Source: Streptomyces toyocaensis
Lineage (GTDB): Bacteria; Actinomycetota; Actinomycetes; Streptomycetales; Streptomycetaceae
Length of the DNA: 53,097 nt
Direction: 5' to 3'
Assembly (NCBI RefSeq): GCF_000725125.1
Contig: NZ_JFCB01000040.1
Coordinates: forward strand, 1-53,097
The notes below the pieces were generated by a model. That model was not told where the DNA came from. It was given only the letters and a program-made list of their open reading frames with translations, and made no database searches. Positions 23,938 through 33,183 of this stretch are shown in pieces. Numbering within the stretch: position 1 is the stretch's first letter; each line of letters starts with the position of its first letter. The translations under genes and the position numbers were made by a program.

Positions 23938-25332
23938 GGAACGCACGGTGCCGAGCTTCTTGTACAGCTTCCCCCCTGGGCACGAGGTGTTGAACCCGTC
24001 CCGGTGACCGGAGATCACGTTCAGTCGTACCTTCTTGCCTTTTCGGTAGAGATTGCCACCGCCGGACTTCAGATATGTCTTGGCACGCGGATTCATGCCG
24101 TGCAGCCCGAGTTTCCACGCGGTGAGCCGGGCGACGGCCTTCTTGGCCGAGGACGACGGCTTCTTGGAGCCGTAGGAGCCGATCACCGCGATGCCCGTGG
24201 TGTTGCTGTTGAAGCCCATGGTGTGGGCTCCCATGACCGCCTTCGCCACTCCACCGGCCCGGCCCTCGTAGATCCTCCCGCACTTGTCGACGAGGAAGTT
24301 GTAGCCGATGTCGCGCCAGCCCAGGCTCCTCACGTGGTAGCGGTAGAACCCGCGGACGAGCGAAGGCGCCTGGGCGCACGTGTAGTTGTTGCCGGAGGCG
24401 GTGTGGTGCACGAAGGCCGCCTTGACCTTGCTCGTGTACACGAACCGCTTCTCCCGCAGGCTCTCGTTCGCTCCCCACCCACGCCGGGTGACGATGGCGG
24501 GGCGCGGCCCGATGTACGGCTTCGCCCGCTGCTCCTCTGTCAGTTCGGCCCCGCGCAGGCTGAGGAGTTCCTGCCGGGTCCGCTCGGCGTCGAGCGCCGG
24601 GATCTCGGTGGCGCCCGGGGCCACGAGTGAGGAGTTGGCCGCGGAGGCGGCGGTCGCCTCCGCGCTCAGGGGGCTCGTACGGGCGTCGGCGGCCTCGGCC
24701 GGGAGCGGAGCGGCCGCGTCCCCGGGGTCGATGAGTTCGAGCCGCAGCCCGGACGGCAGCCCGGGGGACCCTGCGGCCGGGGAGTCGTCCCCGGAGTCGT
24801 CGGCCTCGGAGCCGGCGCCCGGTTCCCCGGGCTCCGGCCGCACCCGGACCTCCACACCGTCCGACTCCCCGACCCACAGCGGCGCCGTGGCGCCCCGCAC
24901 CCGGCCGGGGGCGGCCTCCGAGGTGCCCGGGTCGGCGCCGTGCTCGGTGTAGTGGGTCTCGACGTCCTGCCAGTCGGACCAGCCGCCGTCGGCGGCAGCC
25001 CGGGTACGGACCTGGACGCTTCCGTGGAGTTCGGCGGCGGCGTCGTCCCAGATGACGCCGAGGAGGGAGAAGTGCCGCACGGTCCGGGGGGTGAGGCCGA
25101 GGGTGGCGCCGGAGACGCGGTCGTGGGTGAGGGGTCGCAGGGGCAGCGACTGGGTGCTGCCGGGGGCGTCGGGCTGGGCCGTCACTGCCGCGCGCGTGGC
25201 CGCTTCTGCCGTGGGCGCCGGTCTCGCGGCCGCCGCGGTGGCGGGCGGGGCGAGCGGAAGGGCGAGGGCGGCGGCGCAGGTGACACCGATTGAGGAAGCA
25301 AGAATTCCACGCATGCTCCTGAGCTTGGACAT
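23911..25332 (-). CDS. Exported PGRP-type N-acetylmuramoyl-L-alanine amidase
   Basis: 473 residues. Signal peptide at the start (MSKLRSMRGILASSIGVTCA and AALALPLAPPATAAAA). A linker with a beta domain follows (about 40-260, DWQDVETHYTEHG), then the peptidoglycan-recognition/amidase-2 domain (about 290-470). Zinc-site residues are visible: FVHHTASGNN (first His), GHRDGFNTSCPGGKLY (second His and Cys), and YNFLVDKCGRIYEGRAGG with the catalytic-side Tyr. It should cut the lactyl-peptide bond of peptidoglycan outside the membrane. The ATG at 25332 lacks a Shine-Dalgarno sequence, and GACAGATTTGTC, a small inverted repeat, lies just upstream. It is divergent from the TIGR03089 gene. Confidence 0.92.
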   Translation of the reverse strand: MSKLRSMRGILASSIGVTCAAALALPLAPPATAAAARPAPTAEAATRAAVTAQPDAPGSTQSLPLRPLTHDRVSGATLGLTPRTVRHFSLLGVIWDDAAAELHGSVQVRTRAAADGGWSDWQDVETHYTEHGADPGTSEAAPGRVRGATAPLWVGESDGVEVRVRPEPGEPGAGSEADDSGDDSPAAGSPGLPSGLRLELIDPGDAAAPLPAEAADARTSPLSAEATAASAANSSLVAPGATEIPALDAERTRQELLSLRGAELTEEQRAKPYIGPRPAIVTRRGWGANESLREKRFVYTSKVKAAFVHHTASGNNYTCAQAPSLVRGFYRYHVRSLGWRDIGYNFLVDKCGRIYEGRAGGVAKAVMGAHTMGFNSNTTGIAVIGSYGSKKPSSSAKKAVARLTAWKLGLHGMNPRAKTYLKSGGGNLYRKGKKVRLNVISGHRDGFNTSCPGGKLYKKLGTVRSTAARYQGR

Positions 25333-25443
25333 AGTCAGACAAATCTGTCCAACGCGGAGTTGACGGGCCGTCGGAGGACGTTCCCCCGAACCGGTGCCCC
25401 CACGGTCAGCGCGCGGGGGACGGGCACGCGTACGCTTGCGCGG

Positions 25444-26205
25444 GTGAACGCCACCGACCGCACCCCTGCCGACCTGCTGAGTTCCGCGCTCGCCGCGGAC
25501 CCGGGACGCCCCCTGGTGACCTTCTACGACGACGCCACGGGCGAACGTGTCGAATTGTCCGTGGCCACCTTCGCCAATTGGGTGGCCAAGACCGCCAACC
25601 TCCTCCAGGACGAGTTGTCCGTCGAGCCCGGCGACCGGGTGGCGCTGCTGCTGCCCGCGCACTGGCAGACGGCGGTGTGGCTGCTGGCGTGCGCGTCGGT
25701 GGGCGTGGTCGCGGACGTGGCCGGGGACCCGTCGGCGGCGGACGTGGCGGTGAGCGGTCCGGAGCCGGAGTCCCTGGAGGCCGCGCGGGCCTGCCCGGGA
25801 CCGCGGATCGCGCTGGCGCTCAGGCCGCTGGGCGGACGTTTCCCGCAGCCGCCGGAGGGCTTCGCCGACTACGCCGTGGAGGTGCCGGGCCAGGGGGACC
25901 GGTTCGTGCCGTACGCGCCCGTCGATCCGGAGGAGCCGGCGCTCATCGTCGCGGGGCGCGAGTTCACCGGGGCGGAGGTGGTCGAGCGGGCCCGCGCGGA
26001 GGCACCGGAACTGGGTCTGACCGGTCCCGGCTCGCGGATCCTGTCGGGGCTGCCGTTCGACACGTGGGAGGGCCTGACCTCGGGTCTGTACGGAGCGCTG
26101 GCGACCGGCGGCTCCGTGGTCCTGTGCCGGAACCTGGACCGCCTCGGGGCCGACGCCCTGGACAAGCGGGTGGAGAGCGAACGCGTGACGGTCATCGCCC
26201 GCTGA
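25444..26205 (+). CDS. TIGR03089 family protein (short adenylate-forming-enzyme homologue)
   Basis: 253 residues, resembling only the N-terminal part of acyl-CoA synthetase-type enzymes: TFYDDATGERVELSVATFANWVAKTANLL, EPGDRVALLLPAHWQTAVWLLACASVGVVADV. The ATP-binding loop and C-terminal lid of those enzymes are missing, as is normal for this family, so ligase activity is unlikely. The GTG at 25444 follows TACGCT (25431-25436) by 7 nt, so it is probably a leaderless transcript. It stands before the LCP array, as Rv3268 stands beside the LCP gene Rv3267 in M. tuberculosis. Function unknown. Confidence 0.85.
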   Translation: MNATDRTPADLLSSALAADPGRPLVTFYDDATGERVELSVATFANWVAKTANLLQDELSVEPGDRVALLLPAHWQTAVWLLACASVGVVADVAGDPSAADVAVSGPEPESLEAARACPGPRIALALRPLGGRFPQPPEGFADYAVEVPGQGDRFVPYAPVDPEEPALIVAGREFTGAEVVERARAEAPELGLTGPGSRILSGLPFDTWEGLTSGLYGALATGGSVVLCRNLDRLGADALDKRVESERVTVIAR

Positions 26206-26220
26206 GCCCGCTGCCCGCCG

Positions 26221-26350
26221 AGCCCGCCGACGCCACCTCGGGCCCACCCGAGCCCGCCGACGCCACCTCGGGCCCACCCGAGCCCGCCGACGCCACCTCG
26301 GGCCCACCCGAGCCCGCCGACGCCACCTCGGGCCCACCCGAGCCCGCGGA
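26221..26350. repeat. Four perfect 30-bp tandem repeats
   Basis: The unit AGCCCGCCGACGCCACCTCG + GGCCCACCCG occurs at 26221, 26251, 26281 and 26311 without a mismatch, followed by a 9-base partial copy. It begins 15 bp after the TIGR03089 stop. The sequence identity of all four copies points to recent expansion or gene-conversion-like homogenisation. Confidence 0.9.
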
Positions 26351-26483
26351 GCCGCCCGCTCCCCCGTTCGGCGCAGCACCACCCACCACACGCCCCGTTT
26401 CCGGTCCATCGTCGTAGGCAGCGGCACGCACCACACACCCGTACGCCGTCCGGTCCCGTACGCAGTGAGGGGTGGACCCGGCC

Positions 26484-27686
26484 ATGAGCGACACCGCAGG
26501 CGCCCCCTCCGGGCGGCCGGAGAACGGGCGCGCTCCGGACCCGGCAGCGGGGTCCGCGACGGGCGGGCGGGGCCGGATCCGCCGGCGGCGGCGCTGGGCC
26601 CGCGGCACCGGGCTGACGGCCACGGCCGTGCTCGTCGTCGCCGGGGGCGCCGGGTGGGCGGTGTACATGAAGCTGGACGGGAACATCACCCCGGACGAGG
26701 CGGCGGCGGCCGAACTCGCGCGGTTCGAGAAGGACCGCCCCACCGCGCTGGTCAAGGACGCCCGGAACATCCTGCTCATCGGCTCGGACACGCGCTCCGG
26801 TGACGAGAACGGCCGCTACGGGCGGGACCCGGGGACCGAGCGTTCGGACACCGTGATCCTGCTGCACCTGTCGGCGGGACGGCGCAGCGCCACGGCGGTG
26901 TCCATCCCCCGGGACCTGATGGTGGACGTGCCGGGCTGCCGGCGTGCCGACGGCTCACGTTCCGAACCGACGTTCGCCGCCTTCAACACGGCCTTCGAAG
27001 TGGGCGGTTCCGCCTGCACCGTCCGTACGGTCGAGAAACTCACGGACATCCGCGTCGACCATCACGTCGTCGTCGATTTCGACGGCTTCAAGGACATGGT
27101 CGACGCGGTGGACGGCGTCGAGGTGTGCCTGAGCGAACCCATCGACGACAAGGACGCGGGACTGAAACTCCCGGCCGGCCGGGTGACGCTGAGCGGGGAG
27201 CAGGCGCTCGGTTACGTGCGGGCCCGCAAGAGCCTCGGCGACGGCAGCGACACCGGCCGGATGGAGCGGCAGCAGCGGTTCCTCGGCGCGCTCGTCAGCA
27301 AGGTGCGCGGCAATGACGTCCTGCTGAACCCGGTGAAGCTGTATCCCGTTCTGCACGCGGCCACGTCGTCGCTCACCACCGACCCCGAGCTGGCCAGTCT
27401 GCGCGGTTTGTACGAACTCGTGCGGGGCCTGCGCGAGATCCCCACGCAAGACGTGCGATTCCTGACCGTGCCCCGGGAGGCGTACACCGGCGACGTCAAC
27501 CGCGACCAGCTCGCGCAGCCCGCGGCGGAAGAGCTGTTCGAACGGCTGCGGACGGACGCGCCCGTGACGGTCCATACGGAACGTGACGAAAAGGCCACGG
27601 AAAAGGAATCGGAGGGGTCGGCCGGTGGCACTTCCCCCGCTCCGACGTTCTCGGGGAACACGGCCGCCGAGGACACCTGTACGTAA
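26484..27686 (+). CDS. LCP family protein 1 (LytR-CpsA-Psr ligase)
   Basis: About 400 residues (an alternative GTG lies at 26472). Basic cytosolic N-terminus, one membrane span (TGLTATAVLVVAGGAGWAVYM, about 47-67), then the extracytoplasmic LCP domain: NILLIGSDTRSGD, RSDTVILLHLSAG, AVSIPRDLMVDVPGC, AFEVGGSACTVRTVEKLT, VDGVEVCLSEP, EQALGYVRARKSL. LCP proteins transfer undecaprenyl-linked glycopolymers onto peptidoglycan (in some species arabinogalactan or protein glycans). There is no LytR_C domain. Four Cys in the outer part. It is the first of six LCP genes between 26.5 and 37.8 kb; the start is preceded by GAGGGG. Confidence 0.93.
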   Translation: MSDTAGAPSGRPENGRAPDPAAGSATGGRGRIRRRRRWARGTGLTATAVLVVAGGAGWAVYMKLDGNITPDEAAAAELARFEKDRPTALVKDARNILLIGSDTRSGDENGRYGRDPGTERSDTVILLHLSAGRRSATAVSIPRDLMVDVPGCRRADGSRSEPTFAAFNTAFEVGGSACTVRTVEKLTDIRVDHHVVVDFDGFKDMVDAVDGVEVCLSEPIDDKDAGLKLPAGRVTLSGEQALGYVRARKSLGDGSDTGRMERQQRFLGALVSKVRGNDVLLNPVKLYPVLHAATSSLTTDPELASLRGLYELVRGLREIPTQDVRFLTVPREAYTGDVNRDQLAQPAAEELFERLRTDAPVTVHTERDEKATEKESEGSAGGTSPAPTFSGNTAAEDTCT

Positions 27687-27929
27687 AGGCTGCGCCAAGC
27701 CAACTCCACGACTGCGCACCCTTGTCCAGGGAAATGGGTGGATTGCCCCCTTGTGAGGACGTGGAATTCGTCACCGGCGTCGCCCGGGGCCGATCAGGAC
27801 CGTTAGTGTGAGCGCTCCGGTGCGTCCGTTCCTTCAGGCCCGTCCTGAGATCCCGCACTGTGTGACCGAGACCCGAGCGCCTGGGAGGGGAAAGGCGCCG
27901 CGTGGCCCCGACGGAGGATTCGAGCGACC

Positions 27930-29693
27930 GTGGACGCGCAAAGCCGTGAGCGGGGAGAGAACATCGATCCCGCAGATCAGTGGGTGCTCAATCCGGCGAC
28001 GGGTGAGTACGAACTGCGACTGGGTCCTTCCGCACCGCATTCACCCATCCCGAGCCCGCGCGGGCCACGCCCCTCGGACCCGGTGAGGCCGAGTGCCCGT
28101 AAGGCCGACGGCGAAACCCCCTCCGGCCGTGCGCCCGAGCGCCCCGGCCGTGCGGCCCCGGGCCGGGAGGTACCGCCGCAGCGCAGGCGCCGGGGCGTGC
28201 CGGAGGAGCCGCCTCCGGGACGGCGCGGGCGCCGGCCGGCGAAGAAGAACGCCAAGGCGAAGAAGGTCCTGCTGTGGACCAGCGGCACCATGGCCTTCCT
28301 GGTGCTCGGCGTCGGCGTGGCCGGCTACCTGTATCTGGAACACCTGAACGACAACATCACGTCCGTCTCCGACGACGGCGCCGGCACGGGTGGCTTCAAG
28401 AAGGACGAAGCGATCAACATCCTGCTGATCGGCACCGACAAGCGCACCGGTTCGGGCAACGAGGGCTACGGGGACAAGGGCAGCGCCGGGCACGCCGACA
28501 CCACGATCCTGCTGCACGTCTCCAAGGACCGTTCCAACGCGACCGCGCTGAGCATCCCGCGTGACCTGATAGTGGACATCCCCGACTGCCCCACCGAGCA
28601 GGCGGACGGCAGCCAGAAGGTGATCCCGGGCTCCCCCGGCGTCCGTTTCAACACCAGCCTCGGGCAGGGCGGCCGTACGCCCAGCTGCACCATGCGGACC
28701 GTGACCGAGCTGACCGGGATCAAGCCCGACAACTTCATGGTGGCGGACTTCAACGCGGTCAAGACGCTGACCTCGGCGGTCGGTGGTGTCGAGGTGTGCC
28801 TGGGGAAGGACATCGACGACCCGGACTCGCACCTGAAGCTGTCCGAGGGCACGCACACCATCAAGGGCGAGCAGGCGCTGGCGTTCGTCCGCACCCGGCA
28901 CTCGGTCGGCCTGGGCGGCGACCTGAGCCGGATCGGGCTCCAGCAGCAGTTCCTGAGCGCGCTGATGCGCAAGCTGAAGTCGAACGACACGCTCACCAGC
29001 CCCTCGAAGATGATCAAGCTGGCCGAGGCGGGCACCGAGGCGCTCACCGTCGACTCCCAGCTGGACAGCATCAACAAGCTCAAGGAGCTCGGCCTGGAGC
29101 TGGGCAAGCTCGACGTCAAGAACCTGACCTTCACGACCGTGCCGGTGGTCGACAACCCCGCGGAGCAGGTGAAGGCGACCGTCGTCCTCAACGAGTCCAA
29201 GGCCCCCGAGGTCTTCGACCTGATCCGCAACGACGTGTCGTTCACCGAGGTCAAGGAGCAGAAGAAGCAGGAGAAGGCCGCGGTCGCCGCCCGGCTGAAG
29301 GGCGAGAAGGCACCGGCCTCCGAGGTCCGGGTGCGGATCCTCAACGGCGGTGCCCCCGGGGGCAGCGCGCAGGAGATGCTCAGCTGGCTCCAGGTCCAGC
29401 AGGGCGTCACCAAGTCGGAGAACGCCGGCAACGCGCCCGGCAAGCTGGGCAGGACGACGCTCGAGTACGCTCCCGACCAGGCCGACCAGGCACGCCGCCT
29501 GGCCGACATCCTGGGCCTGTCCGGATCGGCGATGAAGCCGGGCGAGAGCGTCACCAACGCGCAGGGGCTGCCCGCGATGACACTGACCCTCGGCAAGGAC
29601 TTCAAGGGTGCCGGTGTGTCGCTCACGCCGCCGGACAAGGCGCCGGACGACATCGAGAAGTCCACGGCGGACAAGGTCGAGTGCGCCAAGTAG
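27930..29693 (+). CDS. LCP family protein 2 with LytR_C domain
   Basis: 587 residues with a GTG start 11 nt after GGAGGA. A long Arg/Pro-rich cytosolic N-terminus (1-110) is followed by one membrane span (VLLWTSGTMAFLVLGVGVAGYLYL) and the motif HLNDNI. The LCP domain follows (NILLIGTDKRTGSGNEGYGDK, DTTILLHVSKDRSNATALSIPRDLIVDIPDC, GEQALAFVRTRHSVG), then, after about residue 445, a LytR_C domain (EVRVRILNGGAPGGSAQEMLSWL onward, ending near LTLGKDFKG). Four outer Cys at places matching LCP1, 3 and 4, including ECAK at the C-terminus. A 243-bp upstream gap with TAGTGT at 27804-27809 may hold its promoter. Confidence 0.94.
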   Translation: MDAQSRERGENIDPADQWVLNPATGEYELRLGPSAPHSPIPSPRGPRPSDPVRPSARKADGETPSGRAPERPGRAAPGREVPPQRRRRGVPEEPPPGRRGRRPAKKNAKAKKVLLWTSGTMAFLVLGVGVAGYLYLEHLNDNITSVSDDGAGTGGFKKDEAINILLIGTDKRTGSGNEGYGDKGSAGHADTTILLHVSKDRSNATALSIPRDLIVDIPDCPTEQADGSQKVIPGSPGVRFNTSLGQGGRTPSCTMRTVTELTGIKPDNFMVADFNAVKTLTSAVGGVEVCLGKDIDDPDSHLKLSEGTHTIKGEQALAFVRTRHSVGLGGDLSRIGLQQQFLSALMRKLKSNDTLTSPSKMIKLAEAGTEALTVDSQLDSINKLKELGLELGKLDVKNLTFTTVPVVDNPAEQVKATVVLNESKAPEVFDLIRNDVSFTEVKEQKKQEKAAVAARLKGEKAPASEVRVRILNGGAPGGSAQEMLSWLQVQQGVTKSENAGNAPGKLGRTTLEYAPDQADQARRLADILGLSGSAMKPGESVTNAQGLPAMTLTLGKDFKGAGVSLTPPDKAPDDIEKSTADKVECAK

Positions 29694-29773
29694 GACTGGC
29701 CTGACGGGCCTGCCGCGCGTCCCACGGGGCGCGGGCGGGCCCGTTTCACGTGCAGGGGTGGGGAGACGGAGCG

Positions 29774-31402
29774 ATGACGCGGAGCAGCGTGCACGAGGAG
29801 GGGACACGGCCGGGCGACGCCCCGCGCCGGCCCGGCGGGCGGCCGGACGCCGACGGCGACGACGTCGCGGGAAGACCCGGAGGCCTGCGGCCCGGCGGGC
29901 GGGGGCGGCGCGCGCTGCGCTGGTCGGCGACGACCCTGGCCGTGCTGATACTCGGGACGGCCGGCGCCGGTTACCTGTACTACGAGCACCTCAACGACAA
30001 CCTGGTGAAGGGTGAGCGCAGCAGCGGCGACTCCAAGGCCCGCAGGACCGGGGCGAACGCGGCCGGGCAGACACCCCTGAACATCCTGCTGATCGGCTCC
30101 GACAGCCGGGCCTCCGACGCGAACGTCGCGCTCGGCGGCAGCCGGGACAACCGGGGCAACCCGCCGCTGGGCGACGTGCAGATGCTGATCCACCTCGCCG
30201 CGGACCGCGAGAGCGCGGCCGTGGTGAGCATCCCGCGCGACACCCGGGTCGACATCCCGCAGTGCACCGACCCCGGGTCCGGGAAGACCTACCCGGCGGT
30301 CAACGACATCATCAACACCTCGCTGTCCCGCGGCGGCGCCGGATGCACGCTGGCCACCTGGGAGAACCTCACCGGCGTCTACATCGACCACTGGATGACG
30401 ATCGACTTCGCGGGTGTGGTGCGGATGGCCGACGCCGTCGGCGGTGTCGAGGTCTGCGTCAACCAGAACGTGTGGGACCGTCCGCTGCCCGGCGTGCCCG
30501 GCGGCTCGGGCCTGAAGCTGAAGGCCGGGTCCACCGAGGTGGAGGGCGAACAGGCGCTGCAGTGGCTGCGCACCCGGCACGCCTGGGGCAGTGACGTCCT
30601 GCGCACCCGGGCGCAGCGCATGTACATGAACTCGATGATCCGCACCCTGCGGGACCAGAACGTCTTCACCGACACCGGGCGGCTGACGGACCTGGCCGAG
30701 GCGGCGACCAGGTCGCTGCAGGTCTCCGAGGAGATCGGCTCGGTGAAGAAGCTGTACGACCTGGGGATGCAGCTCAAGACGGTGCCGCCGGACCGCATCA
30801 CGATGACGACGCTGCCCACGGTCGAGGACCCGCAGAACCGCAACCACCTGCTCCCGGCCGGTGCCGGCGCCGAGCGGATGTGGGCCATGCTCCGTGACGA
30901 CGTGTCCTTCGACGGCAAGGGCGGCGTGAGGAACGCGAAGAAGACGGCGGACGACGACCGGGCCGCCTCGAAGGACCCTGCCGCACCGGACGGCGAGATC
31001 GGTGTCCTGGTGCGGAACGCCACCCGGTCCGCGGCCCTCGGCCCGGTCGGCGGGCGGGCGGGCGCGATCGCGCAGGCGCTGGTCGCCAAGGGCTTCACGC
31101 GGGCCGCGCCGGACACCACGGCCGCCGTCGCCGAGGAGCGGACCGTGGTGCGCTATCCGGGTGCCGAGCTGCAGGGCGACGCCCAGCGGGTCGCCAGGGC
31201 CCTGAAGATCCCGCTGGGTTCGGTCAAGCGGTCCTCCGACGTCTCGGGCGTCACGCTGGTGGTCGGCGCCGACTGGCGCGAGGGCACGGCCTATCCGAAG
31301 CAGGCGCCGCCCAGGGCCGGAGACCTGCCGAAGGACGCCGACGCGCTCAACGGCGCGGAGACCGGCAGGTGCATGGACGTGTACGAGCCCTACCGCTGGT
31401 AG
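29774..31402 (+). CDS. LCP family protein 3 with LytR_C domain
   Basis: 542 residues. The ATG at 29774 is chosen by alignment with the start of LCP4 (both read GTGGGGAG...TGACGC). The cytosolic part is followed by a span at about 58-78 (WSATTLAVLILGTAGAGYLYY), EHLNDNL, and the LCP domain (NILLIGSDSRASDANVALGG, VQMLIHLAADRESAAVVSIPRDTRVDIPQC, GGAGCTLATWENLTG, EQALQWLRTRHAWGS). A LytR_C domain follows from about residue 410 (EIGVLVRNATRSAALG to TLVVGADWREG). Four outer Cys; the C-terminus is GRCMDVYEPYRW. Closest in the window to LCP4, with which it forms a tandem duplicate. Confidence 0.94.
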   Translation: MTRSSVHEEGTRPGDAPRRPGGRPDADGDDVAGRPGGLRPGGRGRRALRWSATTLAVLILGTAGAGYLYYEHLNDNLVKGERSSGDSKARRTGANAAGQTPLNILLIGSDSRASDANVALGGSRDNRGNPPLGDVQMLIHLAADRESAAVVSIPRDTRVDIPQCTDPGSGKTYPAVNDIINTSLSRGGAGCTLATWENLTGVYIDHWMTIDFAGVVRMADAVGGVEVCVNQNVWDRPLPGVPGGSGLKLKAGSTEVEGEQALQWLRTRHAWGSDVLRTRAQRMYMNSMIRTLRDQNVFTDTGRLTDLAEAATRSLQVSEEIGSVKKLYDLGMQLKTVPPDRITMTTLPTVEDPQNRNHLLPAGAGAERMWAMLRDDVSFDGKGGVRNAKKTADDDRAASKDPAAPDGEIGVLVRNATRSAALGPVGGRAGAIAQALVAKGFTRAAPDTTAAVAEERTVVRYPGAELQGDAQRVARALKIPLGSVKRSSDVSGVTLVVGADWREGTAYPKQAPPRAGDLPKDADALNGAETGRCMDVYEPYRW

Positions 31403-31556
31403 CCGGTGCCGGCGTGACGAGGGCGGCCGGTCCCCGAATTCGTCGAACTCGGTCGGAATCGCTGGGCAACTGACGGGCCCGTCGTGCGTCTAACAGGACG
31501 CAAGCCGGGCCCGGCGGCCGAGGTGAGGAGTTGTCAGGGTGGGGAGGACGGGGGCA

Positions 31557-33131
31557 GTGACGCAGAACGCCACGCTGGATACGCTCCGTGACGAGGAGTG
31601 CGAGGAGGACCCGGACGCGGGCCCGCCCGCCGGTGACGGCGGCCCCCGACCGCGACGCACACGCCGGGTGCTCAAGTGGTCGGCCGCGGCGCTCGCGTTG
31701 CTCATGACCGGCGCTGCCGGAGCGGGTTACCTCTACTACCGGCAGCTGAACGGCAACATCAAGAAGGACGTCCTGAACCTGGGCGACCACAAGGTGGCCG
31801 AGCCGACGCCGAACGCGGCCGGGCAGACCCCGCTGAACATCCTGCTCATCGGCAGCGACGCGCGGGACACCGAGGAGAACCAGCAACTCGGCGGGGCCCG
31901 GGAGACGTTCGGCTCCACACCGCTCGCCGATGTGCAGATGCTCGTGCACCTGTCCGCCGACCGGACCAACATGTCCGTGATCAGCATGCCGCGCGACACC
32001 CTGGTCGAGATCCCCAAGTGCACCGACCCGGACGACGGAACGGTCCACCCGGCGAGCCACGGCCGCACGATGACCAACCAGAGCCTCGGGCACGGCGGTC
32101 CGGGCTGCACCGTGGCCACCTGGCAGGAACTCACCGGCATCCACATCGACCACTTCGTCATGGTCGACTTCGCGGGCGTGGTCTCCATGGCGGACGCGGT
32201 CGGCGGCGTCCCGGTGTGCGTCGACGCCAACATCCACTCCAGGGACGGCCAGGGGCACGGCTCCGGGCTCAAACTGGAGAAGGGCACCCACCCCGTCAAG
32301 GGCGAGCAGGCCCTCCAGTGGCTGCGCACGCGTTACGGCTTCGAGGACGGCAGTGACCTCGCCCGCGCCCGCGCCCAGCACATGTACATGAACTCGCTGG
32401 TCCGCCAGTTGCGTGCCAACGCCACCCTGAGCAGCCCCAACAAGCTGCGCCGCCTGGCCGAGGAGGCCACCGGGGCGCTCACCGTCGACCCCGGGCTCGA
32501 CACCGTGAAGAAGCTCTACGACCTCAGCACCGAGCTGCGCAAGGTGAAACCGGAACGCATCACCATGACCACGATGCCCAACCGGTACGTGGGCGCCCGC
32601 GTGGAGCCGACCGAGGACGCGGAGACGCTGTTCCGTCTGGTGCGCGAGGACATCGCGCTCGACGGCAAGGACGCGAAGCCGCGGAAGGCCGAGGAGAAGG
32701 CGCCCTCCGACCCCGCCGCCGACGACGCCGCGATCGCCGTCCAGGTCCTCAACGGCACCCGCACCGACACCCTCGGCGCCGCCCCGGGCCGGACCCGCAC
32801 GGTCGTCGGCGCGCTGCGGGAGAAGGGCTTCACCGCGGCGACCGCCGACACCAGCAGCGCCCTCACCGAGAAGCGGACGGTGGTGCGCTATCCGAGCGCC
32901 GACCTCGCGGGCGACGCCCGGCGCGTCGCCGACGCCCTCGGCATCCCGGCCGGCCAGGTGAAGCGGTCCACCGACGTGTCCGGCGTCACCCTGGTGGTGG
33001 GCGCCGACTGGCGCGAGGGCACGGAGTACGAGGCACCGGGGAAGGACGACACCACCCCGGAGTCGGCGAACGCGCTCAACGGGGCCGACGACGAGGCCTG
33101 CATGCACGTCAACCCCGCCTACACCTGGTGA
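31557..33131 (+). CDS. LCP family protein 4 with LytR_C domain
   Basis: 524 residues from the GTG at 31557, which follows GGGGAGGA; an in-frame GTG at 31539 with GAGGAG upstream would add 6 residues. Membrane span VLKWSAAALALLMTGAAGAGYLYY, then RQLNGNI, then the LCP domain (NILLIGSDARDTEENQQLGG, VQMLVHLSADRTNMSVISMPRDTLVEIPKC, GGPGCTVATWQELTG, EQALQWLRTRYGFED). A LytR_C domain starts near residue 385 (IAVQVLNGTRTDTLGAAPGRTR onward). Four outer Cys, C-terminus EACMHVNPAYTW. It ends 3 bp before a long bidirectional hairpin terminator shared with the next, convergent gene. Confidence 0.94.
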   Translation: MTQNATLDTLRDEECEEDPDAGPPAGDGGPRPRRTRRVLKWSAAALALLMTGAAGAGYLYYRQLNGNIKKDVLNLGDHKVAEPTPNAAGQTPLNILLIGSDARDTEENQQLGGARETFGSTPLADVQMLVHLSADRTNMSVISMPRDTLVEIPKCTDPDDGTVHPASHGRTMTNQSLGHGGPGCTVATWQELTGIHIDHFVMVDFAGVVSMADAVGGVPVCVDANIHSRDGQGHGSGLKLEKGTHPVKGEQALQWLRTRYGFEDGSDLARARAQHMYMNSLVRQLRANATLSSPNKLRRLAEEATGALTVDPGLDTVKKLYDLSTELRKVKPERITMTTMPNRYVGARVEPTEDAETLFRLVREDIALDGKDAKPRKAEEKAPSDPAADDAAIAVQVLNGTRTDTLGAAPGRTRTVVGALREKGFTAATADTSSALTEKRTVVRYPSADLAGDARRVADALGIPAGQVKRSTDVSGVTLVVGADWREGTEYEAPGKDDTTPESANALNGADDEACMHVNPAYTW

Positions 33132-33133
33132 AC

Positions 33134-33174
33134 GGACGCGGGCCCCTTCCCTGCAGGGGAAGGGGCCCGCGTCC
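33134..33174. terminator. Bidirectional terminator between LCP4 and the GT2 gene
   Basis: A perfect 18-bp stem, GGACGCGGGCCCCTTCCC (33134-33151) against GGGAAGGGGCCCGCGTCC (33157-33174), with a TGCAG loop. It fills the gap between two convergent stops and can end both transcripts. Confidence 0.85.
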
Positions 33175-33183
33175 GCAGCGGCG

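Noticed and set aside
26221..26350. CRISPR array
   Set aside because: The 30-bp units are directly adjacent, without spacers, and no cas genes are near.
26206..26417. Repeat-coded C-terminal extension of the TIGR03089 protein (EPADATSGPP units)
   Set aside because: It is in another frame after a clear stop codon, and there is no slippery site at the junction.
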